From Lysobacterales bacterium PRO7 (GTDB lineage Bacteria; Pseudomonadota; Gammaproteobacteria; Xanthomonadales; Rhodanobacteraceae), in the NCBI GenBank assembly GCA_021404785.1, contig QWHH01000009.1:1-64000 (forward strand): DNA of 64,000 bases. Direction: 5' to 3'. A program made the translations under genes and the position numbers. A model generated the notes under the pieces. It ran no database searches. It had not been told where the DNA came from and saw only the letters and a program-made list of their open reading frames with translations. Positions 10,295-22,008 of this stretch are shown here, piece by piece. Within the stretch, counting starts at the first letter, position 1. Each line of letters begins with the position of its first letter.

Positions 10295-10471
10295 GGGATG
10301 TACTCCAAAAAGGGACACCACCGCTGTGACGAGCGGCGAGTCCGGGGTTAGAACCTCCACGTCCCCAACTTTGGCGACTTCGTGTCCAGGCGGCGTAGCG
10401 CCTGTCCGAAGCACCCCGACAAAGGTATCGAGACGTGTGCGGATTTGCTCCCGGGATGGGAGCGGTCACGA
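10295..10471 (-). promoter_or_regulatory. Long rpsB 5' leader, candidate S2 autoregulation region
   Basis: The gap between the predicted promoter and the rpsB start is about 170 bases, long for this window. It contains a nested hairpin (CTTCGG, CAGGCG ... CGCCTG, CGAAG) in the middle. rpsB leaders of gammaproteobacteria are known to bind S2 and repress rpsB-tsf; whether this one carries those motifs is inference. Confidence 0.35.
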
Positions 10472-10499
10472 ATTCTACAGGGTTTTCAGGTCGTTGCAA
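10472..10499 (-). promoter_or_regulatory. Sigma-70 promoter of rpsB-tsf
   Basis: On the minus strand TTGCAA (10499-10494), a 16-base spacer and TGTAGAAT, whose -10 TAGAAT is at 10477-10472. The extended -10 TG strengthens it. Confidence 0.6.
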
Positions 10500-10502
10500 A
10501 GC

Positions 10503-10528
10503 AAAGCCCGGCCCATAGGCCGGGTTTG
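10503..10528 (-). terminator. Terminator-like hairpin after the lectin-like gene
   Basis: AAGCCCGGCC ... GGCCGGGTTT form a 10-bp stem (one G-T pair) with a CATA loop, 16 bases past the stop of the minus-strand gene. The following T content is low. It also insulates the rpsB promoter immediately downstream. Confidence 0.5.
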
Positions 10529-10544
10529 CACGGAGATCACTTTA

Positions 10545-11441
10545 TCAGCAGGCGCTGCGACGACGCGAGATGAACGCTCCGATTGCCAGTGCCAGCAAGC
10601 CGGCCAACAGCAACAGGCGGCCGAGGGTGGAGAGTCCCGGCGTCGGGATGATTGGCGCGATTCCCGACTGCAGGCTGAAATTGCGCGCTTCCATGGTGGC
10701 GACCGCACCCCCGGTTGCTGCCGACAAGCCGAAATTCACATTGGCGGGCAGGCCACTTACGACGACGCCGTTGAGAATCGTGTTCGTCGTTGTGCCCGCT
10801 TGCATCGTGACCGTCAACGAAAGTTCTCCAGCGTTGGCGGTCGGATTCATCAGGATGTGCAGGTGGCGGTAATTCGGATCCGATGGAGCAAGGCCCCGTG
10901 CGCCTGCATAGGGAGTCGGGTTGAGCCCGCTGCTGCCGGCAATGAACGCGTAATTGGGCTGCGGGCCGGCAATCGCAATGCTGCTGGCGACGCCGTTCAC
11001 GAATTGACTTGGATAGCCCGCGCTGATGCCGACGGCCAATGCACCGCCGGCCAGGCCGGGACAGCACATGTAGCCGAATGTGCCTCCGCCCGCGCCGCCG
11101 GAGAACGTCACCGTGCTGTCGTAGAGAAAGAAGGTCAGGCCGTCGGCCGGCGGTGAGCTTCCGGAGGACATCGCGAAGTCGAAGTCGACGCTGATCGGTT
11201 GGTTCGTGGGAATCGACTGGGTGTAGTAGGCGTAGCCGGTGCCGCCATTGGCGGCGTCGGTCAGGCGCAGCCAGCCGTTGCCGGCGGTATCGAGCGACGG
11301 GGCGGTAAGCTGCGCCGTCCCGGACAGCGTCCAATTCGGCGCACTGGTGCCGCCGAATGACTCGGCTACCGTGGTATTGGCGCAGACGTTGCCGTTGGCG
11401 AGGAGCGCGCCGGCGACCAGCATGGCTTTAAAGTACCGCAT
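10545..11441 (-). CDS. Secreted L-type lectin-like protein with IPTL-CTERM-like sorting tail
   Basis: 298 residues. The ATG at 11441 (GGGGGAAATC upstream) gives a signal peptide ending near NGNVCAN. The body looks like a legume-lectin/concanavalin-fold domain: SVDFDFAMSSG, ADGLTFFLYD, GISAGYPSQFVNG, HLHILMNP and GELSLTVTM are the usual strands. The C-terminus has a short linker, IIPTPGLSTLGRLLL, a hydrophobic segment and the basic end SRRRSAC, which matches the IPTL-CTERM type of protein-sorting signal. Ligand unknown. It lies between the divergent rpsB-tsf and map-glnD blocks and looks like an insertion into an otherwise conserved housekeeping neighbourhood. Confidence 0.82.
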   Translation of the reverse strand: MRYFKAMLVAGALLANGNVCANTTVAESFGGTSAPNWTLSGTAQLTAPSLDTAGNGWLRLTDAANGGTGYAYYTQSIPTNQPISVDFDFAMSSGSSPPADGLTFFLYDSTVTFSGGAGGGTFGYMCCPGLAGGALAVGISAGYPSQFVNGVASSIAIAGPQPNYAFIAGSSGLNPTPYAGARGLAPSDPNYRHLHILMNPTANAGELSLTVTMQAGTTTNTILNGVVVSGLPANVNFGLSAATGGAVATMEARNFSLQSGIAPIIPTPGLSTLGRLLLLAGLLALAIGAFISRRRSAC

Positions 11442-11530
11442 GATTTCCCCCTGGGAATGTACAGGCATGCGCATCCTAGTTGCAGCCGGGTTCGGCACGC
11501 AATAGCCCGGCGCGTCACGCATCGCTCCGC

Positions 11531-11542
11531 TACAATAGGCGG
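11531..11542 (+). promoter_or_regulatory. -10 element immediately before the map start codon
   Basis: TACAAT at 11531-11536 ends six bases before the ATG at 11543, so transcription would begin at or next to the start codon. No convincing -35 and no usable Shine-Dalgarno are seen. Confidence 0.35.
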
Positions 11543-12310
11543 ATGCCCGTCACCATAAAAACTCCCGCCGAAATCGAACAGATGCGCATTGCCGGACGCC
11601 TCGCCGCCGAGGTGCTGGAACTGCTCGTGCCGCACGTCAAGGCCGGCGCGACAACCGAAGAAATCGACGCCGTCGCCTACGAGCACATCGTCAACGTGCA
11701 GAAGGCAGTGCCAGCGAACGTCGGCTACAAGGGCTTTCCGAAGACCGTCTGCACCTCGGTCAACAATGTCATCTGCCACGGCATCCCGAGCCCTGGAAAA
11801 ATCCTCAAGGACGGCGACATCGTCAACATCGACGTCACCGTGATCAAGGATGGCTGGCACGGCGACACCAGCCGCATGTATTTCGTCGGCGAGCCGTCGG
11901 TGCTGGCCAGGCGCCTGTGCCAGGTCACGTTCGAGGCGATGATGAAGGGCATCGAGCAGGTGCGTCCGGGCGCGACGCTCGGCGACATCGGCCATGCCGT
12001 CCAGCAACACGCCGAGAGTCATCGATTTTCCGTGGTGCGCGAATACTGCGGCCACGGCATCGGCCGCATCTACCACGAAGATCCGCAGGTGCTGCATTAC
12101 GGCCAGCGCGGGCAGGGCATGCGTCTGGAAAAGGGCATGGTCTTCACCGTCGAGCCGATGATCAATGCGGGAAAACCCGGCACGCGCCTGTTGCCGGATG
12201 GCTGGACCGTGGTGACACGCGATCATTCCTTGTCGGCGCAGTGGGAACACACCGTCGCAGTCACGGATGATGGTTTTGAAATCCTGACGCCGTGGCCCAA
12301 GGCGGCCTGA
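11543..12310 (+). CDS. map: Methionine aminopeptidase, type I
   Basis: Removes the initiator methionine from nascent proteins. 255 residues. All metal ligands and active-site residues of the type Ia enzyme are present: NVICHGIP (substrate His), NIDVTVIKDGWHGDTS (two Asp ligands), CGHGIGR (His ligand), FTVEPMI (Glu ligand) and QWEHTVAV (Glu ligand). The ATG at 11543 gives the standard N-terminus MPVTIKTPAEIEQMR. It heads the map-glnD-dapD-ArsC-like-dapE run, where spacings are 8 bases or less, or overlap. Confidence 0.97.
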   Translation: MPVTIKTPAEIEQMRIAGRLAAEVLELLVPHVKAGATTEEIDAVAYEHIVNVQKAVPANVGYKGFPKTVCTSVNNVICHGIPSPGKILKDGDIVNIDVTVIKDGWHGDTSRMYFVGEPSVLARRLCQVTFEAMMKGIEQVRPGATLGDIGHAVQQHAESHRFSVVREYCGHGIGRIYHEDPQVLHYGQRGQGMRLEKGMVFTVEPMINAGKPGTRLLPDGWTVVTRDHSLSAQWEHTVAVTDDGFEILTPWPKAA

Positions 12311-12318
12311 TTTTTCCG

Positions 12319-14983
12319 ATGAACGCAGCCGCTGCCGCGTTCGAAATCAAACCGCCGCGCCTCCCTGCTGCGATTCCGCGCAGCGGCGTGTCGCGCGAGG
12401 CGCGCATGGCGTTGCGGCAATTGCTCGACGACAACGATCGGCAACTCGCCGAGGCATTTCGTGATGGCGCGAACGTGGATGAACTCACGCATGCACGCGC
12501 CGAGGCGGTCGAGCGCATCGTTGCGCACGCGTGGATGGCGTGCATCGGCGATGCCGATGCGACGGCGCTGCTTGCGGTCGGCGGTTTCGGGCGCGCCGAA
12601 TTGTTCCCGCATTCCGACGTCGATTTGCTGGTGCTGTGCGATCAGCCGCCAACGGGCCCGCTGTCGCGCGCGCTCGAAGCTTTTTTCGCCTGCCTGTGGG
12701 ACATTGGCCTGAAACCCGGACATGCCGTGCGCACGCAGGCCGAATGCCGCGTACACGCTGCCGCGGACGCAAGCGTCTACACCAGCCTGTTCGATGCACG
12801 CCGGATCGCAGGAAGCGCTGAACTCGACGCGGCGCTCGTGGCCTTGCTCGATGACGACGAGGTCTGGTCGAAGCCGCGCTATCTCGCGGCGCGTCGCGCC
12901 GACCGCGATGCGCGCCACGCGCGCTTCAACGACACGGCCTATAACCTGGAACCCAACCTCAAGGACGGCCCGGGCGGCCTGCGCGCGGCGCAGACGATCC
13001 TGTGGCTGGGCCGGCGCCTGTTCGCCGCGACGAGTTTGTCCACATTGGGAAAATGCGGCATGTTGGCGCCGGCCGAGGCATCCGCGCTGGATGCCGCGCG
13101 GCACCTGCTTGCGCGCATCCGTTTCACCCTGCACCTCGTGGCTGGTCGCGCCGAGGAGCGCCTGCTGTTCGACTACCAGCGCACGCTGGCTGCGCAACTC
13201 GGTTTCGCCGACGAGCACCGCGAGAACCTCGCCGTCGAACAGTTCATGCAAGGCTATTACCGCGCCGCGATGACGATCGAGCGCCTGAGCACGCGTATCA
13301 TCGATGCCTGCGAAGAAGCATTGGAGCCGCCGGCGCTGCCGCAGCGCGTGAGCCTGGATTTCGTTGCTGTCAACGCGCGTCTGGACAGCGACACGCCGGA
13401 TCTGTTCGAGCGCCGGCCCGCTGCACTGATCGACCTGTTTCGCATCTGGACCGAGCACGCGCAGATCCTCGCGTTGCGCACGAATCTGGTGCGGCGCATC
13501 GAAGCAAAGCTGACTCAATCCGGTGATCGACTTGGCGATGACGACGATGTGAACGCCGCTTTCCTGCGCCTGCTGCGACGCGGCGCGCCCGCCGTCGAAG
13601 CGCTGGCGCGGATGAACCGGTTTGGCGTGCTCGCGCAGTATCTGCCAGCTTTTGGACGCATCGTCGGACGCATGCAGTACGACCTGTTCCACGTCTACAC
13701 CGTGGACGAGCACACGATTCGCGTGCTGCGCAATATCGAACGCTTCGCCAGCGCCGATGCGAGCCGCGAATTCGTGCAGGCACATGAGCTGTGGATGCGC
13801 CTGCCGAAGCCGGAATTGCTGCTGCTCGCTGCGCTTTTTCACGACATTGCCAAGGGCCGCGGCGGCGATCATTCCGAACTCGGCGAGACCGAGTCGCGTG
13901 GATTCTGCGAACGCTTGAAATTGCCGCCCGCGGATATCGAACTCGTCGCCTGGCTGGTGCGCCGACATCTGCTGATGAGTGTGACCGCGCAGCGCCAGGA
14001 CATCACCGATCCGGACGTCGTGCACCGCTTCGCCGCCGAAGTCGCCGACTGGGAGCGTCTGGATTACCTGTACCTGCTCACCTGCGCCGACATTGCCGGC
14101 ACCAGCGCGAAGCTGTGGAATTCGTGGAAGGACAAGCTGCTTTCCGACCTGTACGTAAGCACGCGCTATGCGTTGCGCGCAGGTCCCGAACAGGCGCCGC
14201 ACGCGGACGAACGCGGAGCTGAATGCCGGCGCGCGGCGTTGGAATTGTTACGCGACGACGGAATGGATGCGGCGGTCATCGAGCGAGTCTGGACGGATTT
14301 TCCCGACGAGAGTTTCCTGCGCTTTTCGCCCGCGCAGATCGCCTGGCAGACGCGCGGTATCGCGAACTCCTCTGCTGATGGTCCGCATGTGCTGGTCGAG
14401 GCGACCGGGCCGCGCGGCGGCACCGAGGTGTTCGTGCATGCCGCCGATCGCGACGGCCTGTTCGCAGCGATCACCGCCGTGTTCGACCGCCTGCGCCTGT
14501 CCGTGCTTGATGCGCGTGTCGTCACCTCACGCCGCGGCATGAGCCTGGACAGCTTCGTCGTGCTCGATGGCGAAGGCCGCGCCTTGCGTGACGACGCGCA
14601 GGCGATGCGATTGCGCAATGCACTGGTCGAGGCATTGGCGCAGACCCCGTATCGCGCCGAAGCGACGGCGCGCGCGCCGAGCCGTGTGCAGCGTTTGTTT
14701 GCGATTGCGCCGCGCATCGAATTCGGCGCGCAGCCGGTGCGCGGCCATACCCAGCTCGCCATCGTTTGCGCCGATCGCCCCGGCTTGCTCGCGACCATCG
14801 CGCGCGTTTTCCGCGCACACGGTATTCGCGTCCACGATGCGCGCATCGCCACGTTCGGCGAACGCGTCGAGGATTTTTTCTTGATCGGCGGCGAGCATGA
14901 CGCAATACTCGGCGATGCCGCGCGCGAGTCCTTGCGCGCCGCGCTTGCGAATGCCCTGGACACTTCCATCGACAAGGTGCGGC

Positions 14984-14991
<8 letters not shown>
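12319..14991 (+). CDS. glnD: [Protein-PII] uridylyltransferase / uridylyl-removing enzyme
   Basis: Senses glutamine and uridylylates or deuridylylates PII proteins to control nitrogen metabolism. 890 residues. The nucleotidyltransferase motif is [19 protein letters not shown] (about 88-106). The HD domain carries [17 protein letters not shown] (about 505-521), and two C-terminal ACT domains start near 690 ([16 protein letters not shown]) and 810 ([19 protein letters not shown]). All modules expected of a bifunctional GlnD are present. An in-frame ATG at 12292, overlapping map, is the alternative start. It overlaps dapD by 8 bases. Confidence 0.96.
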
Positions 14992-15805
<814 letters not shown>

Positions 15806-15813
15806 TCGCTGCC

Positions 15814-16170
15814 ATGTCGATTACCTTGTACGGCCTGGAAAAATGCGAAACGTGCAAGAAAGCACGCAAGTGGCTCGAGCGCAAGAAGATCGCGCATGTC
15901 TTTGTCGATTACCGCGAGCAACGTATCGAACCGACAACGCTCAGGCAATGGGCGAAAGCCGTCGGCGGTTGGGAAGCACTGGTCAATCGCAGCGGCACGA
16001 CCTGGCGCAATCTCCTGCCCGCGCGCAAATCGCCGGGTTCGGATGCCGAATGGCTGCTGTTGATCCGTGAATATCCGGCGTTGGTACGGCGTCCGGTGAC
16101 GCTGCTCGATGACGCTAGCGTGCACTTGGGCTTCACCGACAATCTTTACAAGCGGCTGTTCGCGTCGTGA
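15814..16170 (+). CDS. ArsC/Spx-family reductase (YffB-like)
   Basis: 118-residue thioredoxin-fold protein. [17 protein letters not shown] holds a CxxC motif at the N-terminus and the ArsC/Spx family RRPVTLLDD segment is near the end. The same order, a YffB-type gene directly before dapE, occurs in Escherichia coli. Family members are glutathione- or thioredoxin-linked reductases of unclear substrate; arsenate reductase activity should not be assumed. Its stop overlaps the dapE start (GTGA). Confidence 0.88.
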   Translation: MSITLYGLEKCETCKKARKWLERKKIAHVFVDYREQRIEPTTLRQWAKAVGGWEALVNRSGTTWRNLLPARKSPGSDAEWLLLIREYPALVRRPVTLLDDASVHLGFTDNLYKRLFAS

Positions 16171-17297
16171 GTGAAGTACTCGATCTGACGTGCGAGTTGA
16201 TCGGGTGCCGTTCGCTGACGCCGGACGATGCCGGTTGTCAAACACTGATCGGCGAGCGCCTGCAACGCGCCGGATTCACGATCGAACATTTGCGCTATGG
16301 CGACGTGTCGAACCTGTGGGCGACGCACGGCAGCGGCGATCCGGTGTTCGTGTTCCTCGGTCACACCGACGTGGTGCCGACCGGGCCGGAAGGCGAGTGG
16401 GCGAGCCCGCCCTTCGAGCCTTCGATACGCGATGGGAAACTGTACGGTCGCGGCGCGGCGGACATGAAATCCGGTGTGGCGGCGATGGTGATTGCGGCCG
16501 AACGATTCGTCGCGGCGCATCCGAGCCATCGCGGCACGATTGGCGTGCTGTTGACCAGCGATGAGGAAGGCCCGCTCAACAAGGATGGCGTCCGGCGCGT
16601 GGCCGACGAATTCCGCCGCCGCGGCCAGCGCATCGATTTTTGCGTGGTTGGCGAGCCGTCGTCAGCCGAAAAACTCGGCGACATCGTGCGCGTGGGTCGG
16701 CGCGGTTCGCTGTCCGGGAGCCTGATCGTGAATGGCGTGCAAGGTCATGTCGCGTATCCGGACAAGGTGCGCAATCCGATCCATCTCGCCGCGCCGGCGC
16801 TGGCCGAACTCAGCGTCACGCGCTGGGACGAGGGCAATGCCGAGTTTCCCCCGACTTCGTTCCAGATTTCCAACATCCATTCAGGCACCGGCGCGCTGAA
16901 TGTCGTACCCGGCGCACTGGAAGCGAAATTCAATTTTCGCTTCTGCACCGCGAGTACGGCGCAAAGCCTGCGCGAGCGCACCGAGGCGATTTTGCGCCAG
17001 CACGGCCTGGACTTCGAGGTGCATTGGGACTTGTCGGGTGAGCCGTTCCTGACCGAGGCCGGAGCGCTGCGCATGGTAGTTGAAAATGCGATAAAAGATA
17101 TTTGCGGGATCGCGCCGCGCGCGGATACTGGCGGCGGCACCTCGGACGCGCGCTTCATCGCGCCGCTTGGCGCCGAAGTCGTCGAGGTCGGACCGGTGAA
17201 TGCGTCGATCCACAAGATCGACGAGCACATCGTGTTGGACGAGCTGGAGCGACTGCCGGATTTGTATCTGCGGATTATTGAACTGCTGCTTGACTGA
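16167..17297 (+). CDS. dapE: Succinyl-diaminopimelate desuccinylase
   Basis: Hydrolyses N-succinyl-LL-diaminopimelate in the lysine and peptidoglycan precursor pathway; di-zinc M20 family. 376 residues with a GTG start in a 4-base overlap with the preceding gene. Metal and catalytic motifs are GHTDVVP (His66, Asp68), [17 protein letters not shown], and the final His349 in [10 protein letters not shown]. The dimerisation domain signature [14 protein letters not shown] is present. It ends 2 bases short of the convergent acylase gene. Confidence 0.96.
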   Translation: MSEVLDLTCELIGCRSLTPDDAGCQTLIGERLQRAGFTIEHLRYGDVSNLWATHGSGDPVFVFLGHTDVVPTGPEGEWASPPFEPSIRDGKLYGRGAADMKSGVAAMVIAAERFVAAHPSHRGTIGVLLTSDEEGPLNKDGVRRVADEFRRRGQRIDFCVVGEPSSAEKLGDIVRVGRRGSLSGSLIVNGVQGHVAYPDKVRNPIHLAAPALAELSVTRWDEGNAEFPPTSFQISNIHSGTGALNVVPGALEAKFNFRFCTASTAQSLRERTEAILRQHGLDFEVHWDLSGEPFLTEAGALRMVVENAIKDICGIAPRADTGGGTSDARFIAPLGAEVVEVGPVNASIHKIDEHIVLDELERLPDLYLRIIELLLD

Positions 17298-17299
17298 AT

Positions 17300-19696
17300 T
17301 CACCGCAGCGGCCGCAACTCAAGCGTGTACTTCGTTTCGCCCGGCAAAAACGGCTTCGCCTTGCCTTGCGCCCACGCTGCGTCGCCGGCGCCGTAGAACG
17401 GCGACAGCGGGTTGTCGCTCTGGCCGCCGGGCATGTGGAAATAACCGTATTCCTCGTGGCCTGGTTCCACTGCGAAGCGTTCGGACGCGCCGAAGTTCGA
17501 CGCCTGCACACGCGGCATGTTGATGTCGCCGGGCAATTCGCGACTGGGCATGTCGAGCAGCCAGCCCATGCCGGGTAGCGCAACGCTGAGCGGATGGCGG
17601 ATGTGCGTCTTGGTGACTTCACCCCAGCGGCGTTGCGCAATGCCACCGGGCATGGCAGTGAGTTTGTCACCAACGCGCGCGGCGCATTTTTGCAGCAAGT
17701 CGTCCCAATTCGTATAGCCGGGCGGCAGCAGATTTTCCGGACGATGCAACAGGATGTCATCGACCAGCGTTTCGGCCTGGCCAAATTTTGGCAATCTGAA
17801 GTCCGGATACTTCACGCGCACAGCCGCGGCGAAGCCGTCGAGCACGGTGTCGATGACTTCGATGCGGAAATCGTGGGCGAGGCGATAGCCGACGGAAGCC
17901 GGATCGGCGCGCTCGTTCCAGTCATCCGTATACTTTTTCATGTCCGCGAACGGCGCGGAATCTCCGGCCTTCGCCAGTACCTTGCCGAGCAGTTCGTGCC
18001 AGTTCTTCATGAGCAAGGCGCGGTCATCGAGCTGGATCGCGAGCATGTCGTCAGGCGTGAACTGATCTTTCGCCTTCAAATCGTCGCGGATCTGGCGCGC
18101 ACGCGCGCCAAAGTCGTAGCCGCCATCGCCGAGTTTGGCGTAATCGGGGCTTTCCCAGTCGAGCATACGCGCATTCGCGGTCCAGATGCGCTGCCACGGT
18201 GGATTCGACAGGCGTGGATAATCGGCGGGCACCAGCCAGCCGTTCCAGCCGGTGCTGGGTGTGCTCCAGTCGCAGGGCAACAGAGGATCGCAGGCGCCCT
18301 CGCGCTTCGGGATTTTCCCGGCGATGGTCCAGGCGATGTTGCCGGAGCGATCGCCGACAATAAAGTTTTGCGCCGGCATGCCGGAAGCGTTCGCAATGTC
18401 GACCGCTTCGTCCACGGTTTCGGCGGTGTCCATGCGCGCGAATTGCATGTTCACGCCGCCTGGCTCGATTGCCGTCCACGCCAGCGCCAGCGGCGTGCCG
18501 TCGCTGTCCTTGCCCAGAATCGGGCCCCATTGGGTGTCGCGCACGTCGAGTTTCACGTCAGCAGCATTGTGGACTTTGACGATTTGTGTACTTTGCGCAA
18601 TGGACTTCCAGCCGGCGGCAGTCTTGTAGCGCGTGGCGTCATTTGGATCGAGATCCACGCGCACCCAATCCATCCAGTCGCCGTAGCTGTTGGTGAAACC
18701 CCAGGCGACGCGGCGGTTGCTGCCGGCGACCAGCGCGGGCAGGCCGGGCAGGGTGGCACCGATCAGATCGACCATCTGGCCAGCGCGACGCGGATTCGGA
18801 TACTCGATGCGCGCACGAAACCAGATGTTGGGCACGCGCAGCGGCAGGTGCATGTCGTCGGCGATGAGCGCAGCGTGCGTGGATGTCAGCGCGCCATTGA
18901 CCGCGAAGCCGTTGCTGCCGGGGGTCGTTTTCTTCTCGGCGTGCTCCGGCGGAATGTGCAGAAGTTTCGGATCGAGCTTGCGCAGGTCGATGTCGGCGGC
19001 GTTCGGTAGTGCGGGATAGTTCATCGGCGGTCCGGTCAACGGCGCATCCCACGGTCCGCCGGTCGCGGACAGGAATTTGTACACGTTTTCGCCGAGCGCA
19101 GACTTGATCTGCATGAACGCGGTTTCACGCGCGTTGTCGGCGCCGTTGAGGTCGAAGAACATCGCGTCGATGGCGAGGATGCTGTCGGCATCGCTCCAGA
19201 GCGCGGGTTTTTCGCCGAGCGGCCAGTATTCCCAGGGCCGCGAGCGCAGCGCGGCAAGTCCGGCGTTGACGCCGTCGCGATAGGCCGACAAGGTTTTGTG
19301 CTCGTCCGGTGCCAGAGTCTCAAGTTCTCCTTGCGTGCGTTCGCGCAGGCGGAACGGGCGATGCTGCTTGTCCGTGTCGATGGCGGCGCTGCCGACGAGT
19401 TCAGCGAGTTCGCCCGCAGCCATGCGCCGCATCAGGTCCATCTCGAAGAAGCGTTCCTGCGCGTGCACGAAACCCAGCGCATACATCGCGTCGTCGCGGC
19501 TTTGCGCCTTGATCGTGACGACGCCAAGCGCGTCGCGCTCGATCGTCACTTGCGCCTGAATGCCTGCGAGCGTTTGCGCGCCGCCCAGTTGCGGCAGGCT
19601 GCCGCGCAAGAGCAACCATGCGGCGAAAACCAGCGCGGCGACAAGGATGACCAGCGTACTGATGGTGCGGCGAAGAATGCGGCGTTGTTTTTTCAT
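17300..19696 (-). CDS. Penicillin acylase family (Ntn-hydrolase) protein, membrane-anchored
   Basis: 798 residues, starting 2 bases after the parC stop. The N-terminus has a basic patch (KKQRRILRR) and one hydrophobic segment (about 11-32), so it is probably a periplasmic enzyme with an uncleaved anchor. The alpha chain carries VTIKAQSRDDAMYALGFVHAQERFFEMDLMRR in split motifs (MYALGFVHAQ, ERFFEMDL). The autocatalytic cleavage site is at PGSNGFAVNG, with the nucleophile Ser near residue 261, and ADDMHLPLRVP follows. Members deacylate beta-lactams, acyl-homoserine lactones or other N-acyl compounds; the substrate here is unknown. The pairing with parC suggests shared transcription, not shared function. 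Confidence 0.9.
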   Translation of the reverse strand: MKKQRRILRRTISTLVILVAALVFAAWLLLRGSLPQLGGAQTLAGIQAQVTIERDALGVVTIKAQSRDDAMYALGFVHAQERFFEMDLMRRMAAGELAELVGSAAIDTDKQHRPFRLRERTQGELETLAPDEHKTLSAYRDGVNAGLAALRSRPWEYWPLGEKPALWSDADSILAIDAMFFDLNGADNARETAFMQIKSALGENVYKFLSATGGPWDAPLTGPPMNYPALPNAADIDLRKLDPKLLHIPPEHAEKKTTPGSNGFAVNGALTSTHAALIADDMHLPLRVPNIWFRARIEYPNPRRAGQMVDLIGATLPGLPALVAGSNRRVAWGFTNSYGDWMDWVRVDLDPNDATRYKTAAGWKSIAQSTQIVKVHNAADVKLDVRDTQWGPILGKDSDGTPLALAWTAIEPGGVNMQFARMDTAETVDEAVDIANASGMPAQNFIVGDRSGNIAWTIAGKIPKREGACDPLLPCDWSTPSTGWNGWLVPADYPRLSNPPWQRIWTANARMLDWESPDYAKLGDGGYDFGARARQIRDDLKAKDQFTPDDMLAIQLDDRALLMKNWHELLGKVLAKAGDSAPFADMKKYTDDWNERADPASVGYRLAHDFRIEVIDTVLDGFAAAVRVKYPDFRLPKFGQAETLVDDILLHRPENLLPPGYTNWDDLLQKCAARVGDKLTAMPGGIAQRRWGEVTKTHIRHPLSVALPGMGWLLDMPSRELPGDINMPRVQASNFGASERFAVEPGHEEYGYFHMPGGQSDNPLSPFYGAGDAAWAQGKAKPFLPGETKYTLELRPLR

Positions 19697-19698
19697 GG

Positions 19699-21939
19699 TC
19701 AGGCCGTCGTCTCGATCCGATCCACGCGCTGAAATCCCCTCGGCAAATTCCCGCCGCGCTGGGCGCGATTGCCGTTGTATTCGACCAGGTCGGCCCACTT
19801 CAGGATCAACTTGCGTTGCCCGGCCCATAGCGTGACTTCGCCGCGTCCCTCGGTCACGACGGCGATGCCGGCGACGCGCTCGCCTGTCGCCAGTTTCGCT
19901 TTCGGAATCTCGATCAACTTGTTGCCCTTGCCGCCGTTGTCGAGTTCGGGAAGCTCGGCGACCGAGAACATGAGCAGGTGGCCAGCGTTCGTCGCGACGA
20001 CGATGCGGTCGCGCGCCGGATCGTTCACGTATGCCGGCGCGACGACGTGGGCGTCGTCATCCATGTTGATGAGCTGCTTGCCGGCTTTCTTGTTGGCGAG
20101 CAGTGCCTCGAATTTCGTGACGAAGCCGTAGCCGTAATCGCTGGCGAGCACGAGCCGGTGCGCGGAATCGGCAATCGCCACCGCCTCGAAATGCGCGCCC
20201 GGCGCAGGCGTGAAGCGGCCGGTAAGCGGTTCGCCATTGCCACGCGCGGACGGCAGCGAGTGCGCGGCGGTCGAGTAACTTCTGCCGCTTGAATCGATGA
20301 AGGCAACCTGCTGCGTGGTCTTGCCTTGCGCAGCGGCGCGATAGCCGTCGCCCTCGCGGTAGCCGAGCGTAACTGCATCCACATCGTGACCTTTCGCGGC
20401 ACGGATCCAGCCTTTCTCCGACAACACCACGGTAATCGGTTCGCTGACGACGAGCGCGGACTCGTCGAGCGCTTGCGCCACATCGCGCTCGATGATCGGC
20501 GAGCGGCGCTTGTCGCCGTATTTTTCTGCGTCGGCGGTGAGTTCGTCCTTGATCAGCAATTTCAGTTTCGCCGGCGATTTCAACGTCACCGCAATACGCG
20601 CGCGTTCTTCTTCCAGTGCGTCGCGCTCGGCGTTGAGTTTCATTTCCTCCAGGCGCGCGAGTTGGCGCAGGCGCGTTTCCAGAATGTAGTCGGCCTGTTC
20701 CTCACTCAACTTGAAGCGTGCAATGAGCACCGGCTTCGGCTCTTCTTCGCTGCGCACGATGCGAATGACTTCATCCAGATTCAAAAACGCGATGCGCAAG
20801 CCTTCGAGCAGGTGCAAGCGCCGCTCGACTTTTTCCAGCCGATGCTTGAGGCGCCGCGTCACCGTGTTGCTGCGGAACGTGAGCCACTCGACGAGAATCT
20901 GCTTGAGCGTCTTGACCTGCGGCTTGCCGTCCAGCCCGATCAGATTCAGATTGACGCGATAGCTGCGCTCCATGTCCGTGGTAGCGTTCAGGTGCTGCAT
21001 CATCTCGTCCAGATCCACACGATTGCTGCGCGGGATCAGCACCAGCCGCACCGGATTCTCGTGATCGGATTCGTCGCGCAGGTCTTCGAGCATCGGCAGC
21101 TTTTTCGCGCGCATCTGCTCGGCTATCTGCGCGAGAATCTTCGACGGCGACACTTGATACGGCAGCGCGGTGATGACGACGTTGCCGTTTTCGATCTTGT
21201 GGATGGCGCGACACCGCACCGAGCCATTGCCGGTGGCATACATCGCCTTGAGCTCGGCCTTGGGCGTGATGATTTCGGCGGCAGTCGGGAAATCCGGGCC
21301 CTTCACATGCCGGCACAGCTCGGCGATGCTGGCCTCGGGTTCATCCAGCAAGTGGATGCACGCACTCACGACTTCGCGCAGGTTGTGCGGCGGAATATCG
21401 GTGGCCATGCCGACCGCAATGCCGGTCGAACCATTGAGCAACACGTGCGGCACGCGCGCCGGCAACCACGAAGGTTCCTTCAGCGTGCCGTCGAAATTTG
21501 GCGTCCACTCGGTGGTGCCTTGATCGAGCTCATCCAGAAGCAGATGCGCGATCGGCGTGAGTTTCGATTCGGTGTAGCGCATCGCCGCGAAGGATTTGGG
21601 ATCGTCCGGCGAGCCGAAGTTGCCCTGACCGTCGATCAGCGGATAGCGGTACGAGAACGACTGTGCCATCAGCACCATTGCCTCGTAGCAGGCGCTGTCG
21701 CCGTGCGGATGGAACTTGCCGATGACATCGCCGACCGTGCGCGCGGACTTCTTCGGCTTGGCCCCGGCGTCGAGGCCGAGTTCACTCATCGAATACACGA
21801 TGCGGCGTTGCACCGGTTTCAATCCATCGCCGATGAAGGGCAAGGCGCGGTCGAGTACCACGTACATCGAATAATCGAGATATGCGCGCTCGGCGTAATC
21901 CTTGAGCGGAATCTGTTCGTAACTGGCTTGCAGGTTCAT
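19699..21939 (-). CDS. parC: DNA topoisomerase IV subunit A
   Basis: 746 residues. It decatenates replicated chromosomes with ParE (not in this window). Typical features are [65 protein letters not shown] with the catalytic Tyr near residue 121, and C-terminal beta-propeller blades. The quinolone-determining positions carry Ser and Glu (HGDSACYE, equivalent to S80 and E84), the wild-type state. ATG at 21939 is taken as start ([12 protein letters not shown]); an in-frame GTG at 21948 is possible. Confidence 0.95.
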   Translation of the reverse strand: MNLQASYEQIPLKDYAERAYLDYSMYVVLDRALPFIGDGLKPVQRRIVYSMSELGLDAGAKPKKSARTVGDVIGKFHPHGDSACYEAMVLMAQSFSYRYPLIDGQGNFGSPDDPKSFAAMRYTESKLTPIAHLLLDELDQGTTEWTPNFDGTLKEPSWLPARVPHVLLNGSTGIAVGMATDIPPHNLREVVSACIHLLDEPEASIAELCRHVKGPDFPTAAEIITPKAELKAMYATGNGSVRCRAIHKIENGNVVITALPYQVSPSKILAQIAEQMRAKKLPMLEDLRDESDHENPVRLVLIPRSNRVDLDEMMQHLNATTDMERSYRVNLNLIGLDGKPQVKTLKQILVEWLTFRSNTVTRRLKHRLEKVERRLHLLEGLRIAFLNLDEVIRIVRSEEEPKPVLIARFKLSEEQADYILETRLRQLARLEEMKLNAERDALEEERARIAVTLKSPAKLKLLIKDELTADAEKYGDKRRSPIIERDVAQALDESALVVSEPITVVLSEKGWIRAAKGHDVDAVTLGYREGDGYRAAAQGKTTQQVAFIDSSGRSYSTAAHSLPSARGNGEPLTGRFTPAPGAHFEAVAIADSAHRLVLASDYGYGFVTKFEALLANKKAGKQLINMDDDAHVVAPAYVNDPARDRIVVATNAGHLLMFSVAELPELDNGGKGNKLIEIPKAKLATGERVAGIAVVTEGRGEVTLWAGQRKLILKWADLVEYNGNRAQRGGNLPRGFQRVDRIETTA

Positions 21940-22008
21940 GCGCGACACCGGAACGGGATTCCGCCATTTTGCCGGAAAGCGCTGGTGAAGTGGTGTGCGC
22001 TCGTGGCC

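Noticed and set aside
15814-16170. Arsenate reductase of an ars operon
   Set aside because: Fold family is ArsC/Spx, but the neighbours are dapD and dapE as for YffB, with no arsR or arsB.
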